Source: Niastella sp. OAS944 (GTDB lineage Bacteria > Bacteroidota > Bacteroidia > Chitinophagales > Chitinophagaceae). From it: a DNA stretch of 64,000 nt. Of this stretch, positions 44,914 to 53,562 are shown piece by piece. Each line of letters opens with the position of its first letter. Position 1 is the stretch's first letter. A program made the position numbers and the translations under genes. The DNA is taken from NCBI GenBank assembly GCA_024809215.1, contig JANUBW010000007.1, positions 248,001 to 312,000 of the forward strand. Reading direction: 5' to 3'. The notes under the pieces were generated by a model. The model was not told where the DNA came from. It was given only the letters and a program-made list of their open reading frames with translations, and ran no database searches.

Positions 44914-46353
44914 ATGATCAAGCATCCTATAACAATATATAAGGTAGTGGCGGGTATTGCCTTTATTATACTTGCATCTGTACAGTTCTTCCTGTTATTC
45001 AATATGTACAGAATGGAAGACGAACATTATTATGCTATTGAAAAAGCTGGTATGCACGACTTGTATGAACCTGCCATCAATAACGATAAGTTATATCCCG
45101 GCGCAGTGCAGATAATTGATAAACATGTATATAAATATATTGACACGCTGGAGGCGCTGTATAAACAAAACCGCAAAGGTGCATTTGACACCTTGCGGCA
45201 GGTAATGTGCGACAGTATGTTTGCCGAGCTTAGGGCCAAAAGCTGCGGCGACAGCCTGATACAGGCCATGAAAAAACAGCTTGGCATTACCGACAGTTTG
45301 CAATATTGCCTGCAGATAAGGAATATTGACTTTGCTTTTGAGGCCCGGAAATACATTCCCATTTATACCCATGGTCAAAAGTACCCACTCATTAACAAGG
45401 CCATCCAGGACTCCGGTGGTATTCGAATTTCGGGCAAATTGAAAAATATTAACTCAACGAACAGTGTGAGCGGTTTAACCGTAAGCAGCCCCGCCAGTCA
45501 CAGCTATAAGATGGATTTTGCATTGCATATTGATACCTACGACCGGGTGTGGGGGGTAATAAAAAAGATGATGCCGGTGTTCCTGCTTTCTTTGTTCTCT
45601 ATTTTATCGGTATTGGTAATATTCTATATCACCTTCCGCAACTGGCTTAAGCAAAAGAAGCTGGCCGATATGCAAACCGATTTTATCAATAACATCACCC
45701 ACGAGTTTCATACTCCGCTATCGGCCATAATGGTTGCCAATAAAAGTTTGCAAAATGAAAAGATAACCGGGAAGAAAGAAAATGTGGTATCGCTTACCGG
45801 CGTCATTAGCCGGCAGGCCGACCGGCTTAAAAAGCTGATAGGGCAGGTAATTGATATAAGTGTGGGCCGAATGGTGAAGCTGAATAAAACAACTTTACCG
45901 CTCAACGATTTGCTGGAAGATGTTTTATTGGATTACAGGCTGAATATCTCAGACAGTAGTGTGCAGCTGAATATCGAAAAGCATACGGTGCATGATATGG
46001 TGGCTGTGGATGTATTTTATTTTACCACCATGCTGCAGAACATTATTGATAACGGAATAAAGTATAACAATAGTTCACCCAAAATGATAACCGTTTCAAC
46101 TACCAATACCGATGAATATGTTTTACTAAGCATTAAAGACAATGGTATTGGAATGAACGATGCCATTACCAGGCGGATATTTGATAAATTTTACCGGGCG
46201 CCCAATTGGAAGAATGAACCTATACAGGGCCTGGGATTGGGTTTGCATTATGCCCGGCAGTGTGTTGAAGCACATAGCTGGAAGCTGGATGTAAAAAGTA
46301 AACCCGAAGAAGGCAGCGAGTTTATTATCTTTATTCCCTGTCAACAGCAATAA
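44914..46353 (+). CDS. Sensor histidine kinase (RprX-like layout)
   Basis: A 479-residue kinase with two membrane helices (about residues 8-28 and 225-245) around a periplasmic domain with no named fold. HisKA follows (FINNITHEFHTPLSAI, phospho-His in it) and then HATPase_c (NIIDNGIKYNN, DNGIGMND, GLGLGLHYARQCVE). It is 25 bp upstream of an OmpR-type regulator and clearly pairs with it. A longer frame opens with TTG at 44833, but the ATG at 44914 sits just before the first helix. The signal sensed is unknown. Confidence 0.9.
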   Translation: MIKHPITIYKVVAGIAFIILASVQFFLLFNMYRMEDEHYYAIEKAGMHDLYEPAINNDKLYPGAVQIIDKHVYKYIDTLEALYKQNRKGAFDTLRQVMCDSMFAELRAKSCGDSLIQAMKKQLGITDSLQYCLQIRNIDFAFEARKYIPIYTHGQKYPLINKAIQDSGGIRISGKLKNINSTNSVSGLTVSSPASHSYKMDFALHIDTYDRVWGVIKKMMPVFLLSLFSILSVLVIFYITFRNWLKQKKLADMQTDFINNITHEFHTPLSAIMVANKSLQNEKITGKKENVVSLTGVISRQADRLKKLIGQVIDISVGRMVKLNKTTLPLNDLLEDVLLDYRLNISDSSVQLNIEKHTVHDMVAVDVFYFTTMLQNIIDNGIKYNNSSPKMITVSTTNTDEYVLLSIKDNGIGMNDAITRRIFDKFYRAPNWKNEPIQGLGLGLHYARQCVEAHSWKLDVKSKPEEGSEFIIFIPCQQQ

Positions 46354-46378
46354 AACAAGAAATCAATCATCGCAAGCG

Positions 46379-47080
46379 ATGAAACATAAGGTCCTGTTTG
46401 TAGAAGATGAACCAGACCTAGGTAATGTGGTAAAACAATACCTTGAGGTAATGGATTTCGAGATTGAATGGTGCACGAATGGCACACATGCACTGAACGT
46501 TTTTAAGGAAAAAGCCCATGAGTTCAGCCTGCTTGTAATTGATATTCAATTACCAGGTATGGATGGTTTTGAACTGGCTGAACGTATAAACCGCCTCGAT
46601 AGCAATATCCCGTTTCTTTTTTTAACTGCCCGTAATGAGAAAAAGGACCGCCTGCATGGTCTTAAACTGGGTGCCGACGATTACATTAGCAAACCATTTG
46701 ACATTGATGAACTGGTACTGCGAATAAGGAATATCATTCGCCGCCATAATGTAACGGAAAAAAACCGGCAGACAATACCTGCTGCTACCTGTGGGGATAT
46801 GGTGATGAACAAGGAGCAGTTTAGGATAAGCATTGCCAATAACAAGTACGTTACGCTAACCCAGCGTGAGTTTGAGCTGCTTGAATACCTGTTCCTGCAT
46901 AAGAATAAAATATTGAAGCGGGAAGAGATACTGGAAGACCTGTGGGGTGAAAATGATTATTTCCTGGGTCGCAGCCTCGATGTTTTTATTTCACGCCTGA
47001 GAAAGCATTTGAGTTCATCGAAAAAGATTGCCATTAATAGTGTGTATGGGGTTGGGTTTATTTTTCAGGTGGATGAGTAG
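46379..47080 (+). CDS. OmpR/PhoB-type response regulator
   Basis: A 233-residue regulator. Receiver: acidic pocket ED at 9-10 and EP, Asp55 in LLVIDIQLPGMDG, and lysine in DYISKPFD. The winged-helix output domain (about 135-230) has LTQREFELLEYLFLHKNKIL, then LWGENDYFLGRSLDVFISRL and the end VYGVGFIFQV. It acts with the kinase 25 bp upstream. It converges on the DUF983 gene with only 6 bp between stops and no visible terminator. Confidence 0.94.
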   Translation: MKHKVLFVEDEPDLGNVVKQYLEVMDFEIEWCTNGTHALNVFKEKAHEFSLLVIDIQLPGMDGFELAERINRLDSNIPFLFLTARNEKKDRLHGLKLGADDYISKPFDIDELVLRIRNIIRRHNVTEKNRQTIPAATCGDMVMNKEQFRISIANNKYVTLTQREFELLEYLFLHKNKILKREEILEDLWGENDYFLGRSLDVFISRLRKHLSSSKKIAINSVYGVGFIFQVDE

Positions 47081-47086
47081 CTGGCG

Positions 47087-47512
47087 CTAAGTAAGCGAGT
47101 TTTTCACAGGCGCCTTGGTTTTGTAATTTGGTTCATACGAAACAAAAAAGTAAAGATATATAACGCGGCTAAGGCGCATAAGCCAGGGTTGTAGAAAAAT
47201 AAGTAAGCCAATATTAATGCCCAGCCACCAGAAAAAGCGATTGTCCTTGGTGCTCATACCAATGAGCACATACCAGGCTACAAACGATGCTACCGATAAT
47301 GCTACTGATAACGCATAGCTCACATAACCCGTTCCATACCAAAAACCCACTTCCAGCTCAAACTTCTGACCGCATTCGGGGCAATACTCAGGCATGTCAA
47401 ACACCTTTTTCAGGTTCCAGGGATTACTATTATTGAACATATGTCCTCTACGGCAGCGGGGACATTTACAGGTTAACATGCTCCAAAGGAAATTGGGTTT
47501 TGATGCGGACAT
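47087..47512 (-). CDS. DUF983 zinc-ribbon membrane protein
   Basis: A 141-residue protein. CKCPRCRRG near residue 16 and YCPECGQKF near 43 make a two-knuckle zinc ribbon. GFWYGTGYVSYAL opens two membrane helices (about 60-110), typical of DUF983. Function unknown. ATG 47512 (MSASKPNF) fits the family; a longer frame from 47692 would cross the terminator at 47576-47599 and is rejected. The gene follows the ABC exporter on the same strand but behind that terminator. Confidence 0.88.
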   Translation of the reverse strand: MSASKPNFLWSMLTCKCPRCRRGHMFNNSNPWNLKKVFDMPEYCPECGQKFELEVGFWYGTGYVSYALSVALSVASFVAWYVLIGMSTKDNRFFWWLGINIGLLIFLQPWLMRLSRVIYLYFFVSYEPNYKTKAPVKNSLT

Positions 47513-47575
47513 TATGAACTCTATTGATGAGCCGCAAAGGTACAAAAATAGCTGCGAGCTAAAACCTATAAAAAA

Positions 47576-47599
47576 AGTCCCGACGGTACTGTCGGGACT
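47576..47599 (-). terminator. Terminator of the ABC exporter gene
   Basis: Nine-bp stem AGTCCCGAC/GTCGGGACT, 6-nt loop, then TTTTTT on the minus strand. Close relative of the dnaB terminator. Confidence 0.85.
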
Positions 47600-47633
47600 C
47601 TTGAACAAAAAACTCAGAACAAAAAACTTAAAA

Positions 47634-49427
47634 TTAAGAAGCGGTAGCCGCAACCTTCTTTCTTTCACCAATCTGCTGCCGCCACATGGCATAGTACAAA
47701 CCTTTTTCTTCGAGCAGGCTTTCGTGGCTGCCTGTTTCTACTATATCACCTTTTTCGAGCACATAAATGCGATCGGCATGCATAATGGTCGATAGGCGGT
47801 GGGCAATAAGGATGGTGATCTGATTACGTTGCGATGAAATATCTTTTATCGTATTGGTAATTTCTTCTTCGGTCAGTGAATCGAGCGAAGAGGTGGCCTC
47901 GTCGAAGATCAGTAACCGCGGTTTGCGTATAAGGGCGCGGGCAATAGACAGCCGTTGTTTTTCGCCCCCTGATAATTTAAGACCGCCTTCGCCAATCATG
48001 GTATCCACACCCTTTTCGGCACGGGCCAACAAATTGATGCAGCTTGCCTTTTTAAGAGCGTCCATAAGGTCGTCATCGGTAGCCGTGGTATTAACAAACA
48101 TCAGGTTCTCTTTAATAGTGCCAGAGAACAACTGGGTGTCTTGCGTTACAAAACCAATCTGGTTACGCAGGTCTTCGAAGTTGATATCAGTTTCGTCGAT
48201 GCTGTTATACATTATCTTCCCTTGTTGAGGGCGGTACAAGCCTACCAGCAGTTTCATAAGGGTTGATTTACCAGAGCCTGAAGGACCAACAAAGGCGATG
48301 GTTTCGCCGGTCTTTACTGAAAAGCTGATATCATCAATAGCGCGTTGCTGGGCGGTTTGGTGTTTGAATGCTACCGACTGAAAGTCGAGCGTTTGAATAT
48401 TACCGAGGTGTTTTGGATGTTCGGGCATACGCTCAGGCGCCTTCGTCATCAGGTTATGAAAGTTGTTCAACGATGCTTCTGCCTCGCGATAAGAGATGAT
48501 GATATTGCTGATCTCCTGTAATGGACCGAATACAAAGAATGAGAAGATCTGCATGGTAACCAGTTGACCGAAATCCATTTTATCGTGGAAGATCAGGTAC
48601 ATCAAAATAAACAATATCACCTGGCGTAATGTGTTCACAAATGTGCCCTGTACAAATGCAATACTGCGCACGCGTTTTACTTTGGTTAATTCAAGACCCA
48701 GTATTTTGTACGTGTTTTTATTCAACCTGCCTACTTCCTGGTTGGTAAGGCCAAGGCTTTTTACCAGCTCAATATTGCGTAATGATTCGGTAGTGGCGCC
48801 GGCAAGGGCAGTAGTTTGTCCTACTATGTTCTTTTGAATACTTTTTATTTTCTTACTTAACAGGTTAGTGATGGTAGTAAGTAAGAAGATGCCTACTACA
48901 TAAGCAACTGCTATGTACCAGCTGATCCAGATACTTGCATATACCATAACGAAGGTTACGCTTACCAGCACACCGAACATAATGTTGATGAAGTAGTTCA
49001 TGAACTTCTCTGTATCGGCCCGAACCTTGGTAAGCACGCTCAGGGTTTCACCACTGCGTTGGTCTTCAAACTCCTGATAAGGTAAACGCATAGCGTGTTT
49101 CAACCCATCGGTAAATACCTTGGCGCCAAATTTTTGAACTATTACATTCAGAAAATAGTCCTGAAAGTTTTTGGCAATACGGCTTACCATGGCCACCCCA
49201 ATAGAGGCCAGTAACAGCCAAATAACACCATAAAAAAAAGAGGAGCCAAAGAAGCTCTCAACAGTTCGTTGGGCATGCGGTGTTTTATTATAATCGCCGG
49301 CAAGCCGTACCAGTTTACCTAAGATAATAGGATCAAATAAGGAAAATGCCGTATTAATGGCTGCCAGGAACAGCGTTAACACTACCAACCATTTGTATGG
49401 TTTAAGATACTGTAATAAAATCTTCAT
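47634..49427 (-). CDS. ABC exporter, fused permease and ATPase
   Basis: A 597-residue half-transporter. Six membrane helices (residues 15-320) precede the ATPase: Walker A GPSGSGKST near 388, signature LSGGEKQR, Walker B LLIFDEATSSLD and the histidine switch in IAHRL. It dimerises to export lipids, peptides or drugs; MsbA-like and multidrug roles cannot be separated by reading alone. ATG 49427 (MKILLQYLKPYKW) fits the family; an upstream in-frame start at 49481 would translate intergenic DNA. Own terminator. Confidence 0.93.
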   Translation of the reverse strand: MKILLQYLKPYKWLVVLTLFLAAINTAFSLFDPIILGKLVRLAGDYNKTPHAQRTVESFFGSSFFYGVIWLLLASIGVAMVSRIAKNFQDYFLNVIVQKFGAKVFTDGLKHAMRLPYQEFEDQRSGETLSVLTKVRADTEKFMNYFINIMFGVLVSVTFVMVYASIWISWYIAVAYVVGIFLLTTITNLLSKKIKSIQKNIVGQTTALAGATTESLRNIELVKSLGLTNQEVGRLNKNTYKILGLELTKVKRVRSIAFVQGTFVNTLRQVILFILMYLIFHDKMDFGQLVTMQIFSFFVFGPLQEISNIIISYREAEASLNNFHNLMTKAPERMPEHPKHLGNIQTLDFQSVAFKHQTAQQRAIDDISFSVKTGETIAFVGPSGSGKSTLMKLLVGLYRPQQGKIMYNSIDETDINFEDLRNQIGFVTQDTQLFSGTIKENLMFVNTTATDDDLMDALKKASCINLLARAEKGVDTMIGEGGLKLSGGEKQRLSIARALIRKPRLLIFDEATSSLDSLTEEEITNTIKDISSQRNQITILIAHRLSTIMHADRIYVLEKGDIVETGSHESLLEEKGLYYAMWRQQIGERKKVAATAS

Positions 49428-49561
49428 AATTGCATTTAACAGTTTACCAACCTGAATGTTTAGCAGGCCAGGGAATTGCAATACAATTTAGAGAAAACTG
49501 CCAAAATAGCCCGATACCTGGGGAAGAGTGCAGGGAAATCCGGGAAAAGTGCAATGCAGAA

Positions 49562-49596
49562 GTTGCCGGTTCCCAGTTCACAGTTCTTAGTTCACA
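49562..49596. repeat. Heptamer array, 5 units
   Basis: GTTGCCG, GTTCCCA, GTTCACA, GTTCTTA, GTTCACA in exact phase. Includes the 20-mer shared with 41414-41433. Confidence 0.85.
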
Positions 49597-49640
49597 GGTT
49601 TCCAAAACGGTTGGGGAAATGGCTTTAACCCTCAGCAAAA

Positions 49641-50014
49641 TTGTTATAACCGTAATGGTGATACCATTAATACTCACTGAAATAGCAATACCTTTTACAG
49701 AAATGGCAGTAACTGTATTCCTTTTCGCGATAATTATATCAATTATCGCGATTTCTTCCATAATTTTTGCGATAACCGCTCAGTTTTCGCGATTTCCATC
49801 ATGATCTTCTCGATAACCATTACGGTTTTCGCAATTTCTCTCACGGTTTCGCGAAAATCGTGACAGTTTTCGCGATATATATCATGACTTCGCAGTAACC
49901 GCCTCAGTTTTCGCGATTTCCAACATAATCTTCGCGATAATCATCACGGTTTTCGCGGATTTCCTAAACGATTATCGCGATAATCAACACAGTTCTCGCG
50001 ATAATCCTTACGCC
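49641..50014. repeat. Degenerate 21-bp tandem array, about 18 units
   Basis: Units of 20-22 bp follow each other for 374 bp (mean 20.8). From 49724 on they share a TTCGCGATAA or TTCGCGATTTC start and a CACGGTT or CTCAGTT end, for example at 49935 and 49956. The first four units have lost the TCGCGA core but keep the step. The word TCGCGA is self-complementary, so both strands carry it. No unit is identical to the next throughout and there are no constant spacers, so it is not CRISPR. No gene overlaps it credibly. Confidence 0.85.
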
Positions 50015-50078
50015 CTGGTTCGATCGTGAGGAAAACGGCAATAAACAGGTGTTGTTTGGTGAATTTTCTGTAAATGCT

Positions 50079-51359
50079 TTAGCTGATTTTCAACTCTTTA
50101 TCTTTCTGACCGAAAAAGAAGAATAATGGTAGGAAAAGAAACAGTATCAGTCCGTACTGTGTTTCAAATACTGCATCGCCAAATGTGTAAGCCAGTAATA
50201 GAGCTACCAGGGAGGTAAGCATTTTGTTTTTTTGGCGTATGGCCATACCAATCATTTCTGCACAAATGCCTATAAAACAAAGCAATCCAATAAGGCCGGT
50301 TTGTAACAATGATTCCAAGAACTCATTGTGGGTATTATACCCTAAATAACCATGGGTATTGTCACCGGGCCTGCCGGTGCCGGTATACATATGGGTGCTA
50401 ATGTACTTCTGATCTAATAACTGCTGCGCTTTTGCAGGTGAAACCCCAAGCAGCCAGGCCCTGTTCTCCTGCAGAATTTCTTTTACAAACCGCCATTGCA
50501 GCAACCTGAACTGAATGCCATTAAAATAATCATTAGGTGTAAACGAGGTTTGGGTTATAACCCTAACATCGCCATGTATAACATCATTGAATCGCCCGCT
50601 TATCGGGTTCTGTGTAAACAATAAACTACTGCTGCAAAGCGCCACAGTCATAACCACAATGGCAACGGCCCAACGGGTGTTGAACTTTTGTTGTAACCTG
50701 TTGAACCCGTATAGGGCAAGGTAGCCCAGCAAAAAGATGATCACCAGTTTCGACGATAATAAAAAAGTACCGGTCATGAAATAAGCCGTCAGCAAATAAT
50801 GAATGCGCCGGTTCAACAAATAGCTGCCTTGCCGGGCCGAGTGTAATAAATAAATGAGGGCGGCAAAAACAAGTATGGAAAACTGTATTGCATGATGGCC
50901 GAGATCGCGCACCAGCTGGTGATAAAAAAATACGGTTATGGGTGCATGGTGGAAAAAGTTTTGTTTAAACGCAAACCCCAAACACCAGGTTAGTACAATG
51001 GCCACGGTGTATACATACGCATACATCAGTGACCGGAAGTTGCTTTTGTTTATAAACGAACAACAGTAAAAACAAAGCGGAATAAACAGAGTAGCGCTTT
51101 TTACCTGTACGTGTTTCCAGCCGACAGTAAAGTCACTGGCAAATGGAAGATAGATCAATTGCAATAAAAAGAACAGGCTGCAGAAAAACAGGTGCCTGTT
51201 GCGTAAGCTGCCATTGAACCATGAACCTGTGTGGAGTTTGTTTTTTATAAACCCTGCTACAAGGATCAGCCCAATGGTAATGCTGCTGATAGCCCTGAAG
51301 CCACCCACCATGCTTACCATAAATGCCAGGTAAAAAAAGTATAACAGGTTATTGATCAT
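50079..51359 (-). CDS. O-antigen ligase/polymerase-family membrane protein
   Basis: A 426-residue protein with about eleven helices and a large loop between later helices (about residues 260-345, with GVSPAKAQQLL and GYNTHNEFLESLLQTGLIG). The last motif is the Wzy_C signature of O-antigen ligases and polymerases. It joins or extends polysaccharide units on the outer side of the inner membrane. ATG 51359 overlaps the end of the Wzz-like gene by 11 bp, so the two are coupled. Whether it is WaaL or Wzy cannot be decided by sequence. Confidence 0.85.
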   Translation of the reverse strand: MINNLLYFFYLAFMVSMVGGFRAISSITIGLILVAGFIKNKLHTGSWFNGSLRNRHLFFCSLFFLLQLIYLPFASDFTVGWKHVQVKSATLFIPLCFYCCSFINKSNFRSLMYAYVYTVAIVLTWCLGFAFKQNFFHHAPITVFFYHQLVRDLGHHAIQFSILVFAALIYLLHSARQGSYLLNRRIHYLLTAYFMTGTFLLSSKLVIIFLLGYLALYGFNRLQQKFNTRWAVAIVVMTVALCSSSLLFTQNPISGRFNDVIHGDVRVITQTSFTPNDYFNGIQFRLLQWRFVKEILQENRAWLLGVSPAKAQQLLDQKYISTHMYTGTGRPGDNTHGYLGYNTHNEFLESLLQTGLIGLLCFIGICAEMIGMAIRQKNKMLTSLVALLLAYTFGDAVFETQYGLILFLFLPLFFFFGQKDKELKIS

Positions 51360-52194
51360 GTTGGGCCAGCTTCCTTTTAAGATATATAAAGCAGGCAATC
51401 GCAAGGCCGAGGAACAGTCCGCCGCCAAACCCAATGATGAGCAGTTTTATTAATTGCGGATGCGCCGGTTTACTGGGTACATAAAAGTTTTGCAGAACAT
51501 AAACAGCTGAGGTAAATGACAGGTTTTCTTCATAATTGAGTTTCTTTTCCTGCAGCGTGGTAATCTGGTTGCTGATGTCAGATACACTTACCATAAAACG
51601 TGAGCCACCGGTATTGTTTTGTTGTAAACTGGTTTCAACAGCTGTTTGTGTACTTTTAAGGCGGGCCATTTCCTGCTGCACGGTTTGTATCATGCTTTGC
51701 AATATGTTCTTTCGGGACTCCAGTTTTTCTTTTACAAACTCACTATGGTCAAGCGCATACAAAAGGCCTTTTTGTAAAGGTTGCAAAATGGCCGTATCGG
51801 TAACCAGCACCGTAAGTGTAAAGGCGGTGAAGTTATTAAGTGAAACACTTTTTTGTAATTCTTCGGTGGTAATGGATTTAACCTTTTTCAACAGGCTTTC
51901 TTCAACGTGAAATTCATGCGCCAGCACCGGCAGCTCTCTTTTCTTTAACATCGCTGCCCAGCTATTTATGAGTTCCAGCTGCTCGGGGTCGCTAAGCATG
52001 GCGGGTTTTAGTACAAGGGACGAAGAATATAGCTTTGGGGTGGTGTAAAAACGAATGGTGCCGGCCAACATTCCGGTAAAAGCAACTATAAGCAATAGTT
52101 TTCCGTATTGGCTGATGAATGAAAGGGCATTTTTTAAAAGTGCCACTACATCCAGTTCATCGGCGGGGTGTTGTACTAGTTTTACCTGTTTCAT
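51349..52194 (-). CDS. Wzz-like polysaccharide chain-length protein
   Basis: A 281-residue protein with helices at about 28-50 and 250-272 and a helical, coiled-coil middle (residues about 150-215). ATLYSS-like FYTTPKLYSSSLVLKP after the first helix and VPSKPAHPQL before the second are the standard Wzz/PCP layout. There is no kinase domain, so it is not a full Wzc. It sets the modal length of the polymer made by neighbouring proteins. ATG 52194 is used; one codon upstream is TTG. Confidence 0.82.
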   Translation of the reverse strand: MKQVKLVQHPADELDVVALLKNALSFISQYGKLLLIVAFTGMLAGTIRFYTTPKLYSSSLVLKPAMLSDPEQLELINSWAAMLKKRELPVLAHEFHVEESLLKKVKSITTEELQKSVSLNNFTAFTLTVLVTDTAILQPLQKGLLYALDHSEFVKEKLESRKNILQSMIQTVQQEMARLKSTQTAVETSLQQNNTGGSRFMVSVSDISNQITTLQEKKLNYEENLSFTSAVYVLQNFYVPSKPAHPQLIKLLIIGFGGGLFLGLAIACFIYLKRKLAQHDQ

Positions 52195-52276
52195 CAATAA
52201 TTGATTACGGAAAATTATAGGCGGGGGTTGCGTTAATTGTTATAATTTGACATTTACTATCGCCTCACATTTTACT

Positions 52277-53545
52277 ATGGAAAGTACCAGTAGACGCAAC
52301 CGGGTTTTTTCGAATTTCATGGCCCTGGGTATTTTGCAGGGAACAAATTTTTTGCTGCCTGTACTGGTAATGCCTTTTGTTATTAAAAAAATAGGGGCCG
52401 ATGGGTATGGCATTGTTGCTGTTGCCCAGGTGGTAATGCTTATATTTTGTACGGTATGTGATTACGGGTTTAACTTTTCCGCTACCCGCGAGTTGGCGCT
52501 GCACCGAAACGATGCGGTTAAAAATGCCAGGTTGTTCTTTACCGTACTGGCTGCCAAAATGATCATTTGTTTTGTATGCTTTGTGTTGTTACTGATGCTG
52601 ATCACATTTATCCCTTTTTTCAGACCTCATTTTCAATTATACCTGTTTGGTTTTACCTGGGTGTTGGGGCAGTCGTTGCTGGTAAGCTGGTTCTTTCAGG
52701 GGGTAGAAAAAATGAAATATATAACTATTTACACCCTGCTGGCCCGGTTGCTGTTTGTTGCCCTGGTGTTTGCATTTATCAGGGAACGCACCGATTACCG
52801 GTTCTTTATTTTGTTTATGGGGGTAGGAAGCCTGGTTGCAGGTATACTAAGTATAGTAAAAGCCATCAGGCTTTGCGATTTACCAATTGTTCAGCCTACC
52901 TGGCGCGATATTAAATATGAACTGAAAGAAGGCTGGCCGGTAATGCTTTCCAATATTTCGATAAATTCTTTTCTCAGCATCAATGTATTTATATTACGGT
53001 TATTCACCAATGACCTGGTAGCTGGCTATTATAGTGTTGCTGAAAAGATATTTCTTGCCACCAGGCAATTGCCGGTTATGTTTTCACAGGCTATTTATCC
53101 GCCGCTTTGCCAGTTGATGCAAAAGGGAAAAACAGCAACACAAGGTTTTTTCAGATCGGTATATCTGCCTTTTTTATTACTGATGCTATTGGCCGGGGCA
53201 TTGCTGTTCAGCTTTGCGCCATTTATTATCTCCGTGTTCTTAGGCGCAAATAGTGGTAATGCCGTTTTGCTGCTGCGGTTGTTTTGCCTGGGACCGGTTA
53301 TAGTTAGTTTGCATATTCCGGCCAGCCAGTTGTTAATGGCGGCCAATCATAAAAAGAGGTACCTGCGTGTATTGACCGGGGGTACTATTTTAAATATCAT
53401 TAGTAACCTGTTGCTGGTGCAGGTATGGGGGCCAATAGGAACTACCATTGCCGTTTTGCTGACCGAATTGTTTATAACGGTTGGTTTTAATCATCAGTTG
53501 TATAAAAATAAACTGGCTGGTTATCTGCGCGCCGGTACGCTTTAA
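52277..53545 (+). CDS. Oligosaccharide flippase (Wzx family)
   Basis: A 422-residue protein with about twelve helices and the polysaccharide-synthesis/MVF fold: NFMALGILQGTNFLLPVLVMP at the start, KIGADGYGIVAVAQ and SATRELALHRND. It moves lipid-linked repeat units across the inner membrane. ATG 52277 (MESTSRRNR) is used rather than a TTG at 52247. Divergent from the Wzz-like gene with an 82-bp gap; followed 17 bp later by a polymerase-like gene. Confidence 0.9.
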   Translation: MESTSRRNRVFSNFMALGILQGTNFLLPVLVMPFVIKKIGADGYGIVAVAQVVMLIFCTVCDYGFNFSATRELALHRNDAVKNARLFFTVLAAKMIICFVCFVLLLMLITFIPFFRPHFQLYLFGFTWVLGQSLLVSWFFQGVEKMKYITIYTLLARLLFVALVFAFIRERTDYRFFILFMGVGSLVAGILSIVKAIRLCDLPIVQPTWRDIKYELKEGWPVMLSNISINSFLSINVFILRLFTNDLVAGYYSVAEKIFLATRQLPVMFSQAIYPPLCQLMQKGKTATQGFFRSVYLPFLLLMLLAGALLFSFAPFIISVFLGANSGNAVLLLRLFCLGPVIVSLHIPASQLLMAANHKKRYLRVLTGGTILNIISNLLLVQVWGPIGTTIAVLLTELFITVGFNHQLYKNKLAGYLRAGTL

Positions 53546-53562
53546 TAAATACAAGGAAGAGC

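Noticed and set aside
47513-47692. N-terminal extension of the DUF983 protein by 60 residues
   Set aside because: It crosses the strong terminator at 47576-47599 and overlaps the end of the ABC exporter gene.
49430-49804. Hydrophobic 124-codon frame, and the 105-codon frame on the other strand, over the 21-bp array
   Set aside because: The seven-residue periodicity of both translations is produced by the 21-bp DNA repeat; both strands are open, and neither frame has a good start or a family match.
49641-50014. CRISPR-like array
   Set aside because: Units are contiguous and degenerate, with no constant repeat separated by unique spacers and no cas genes in the window.
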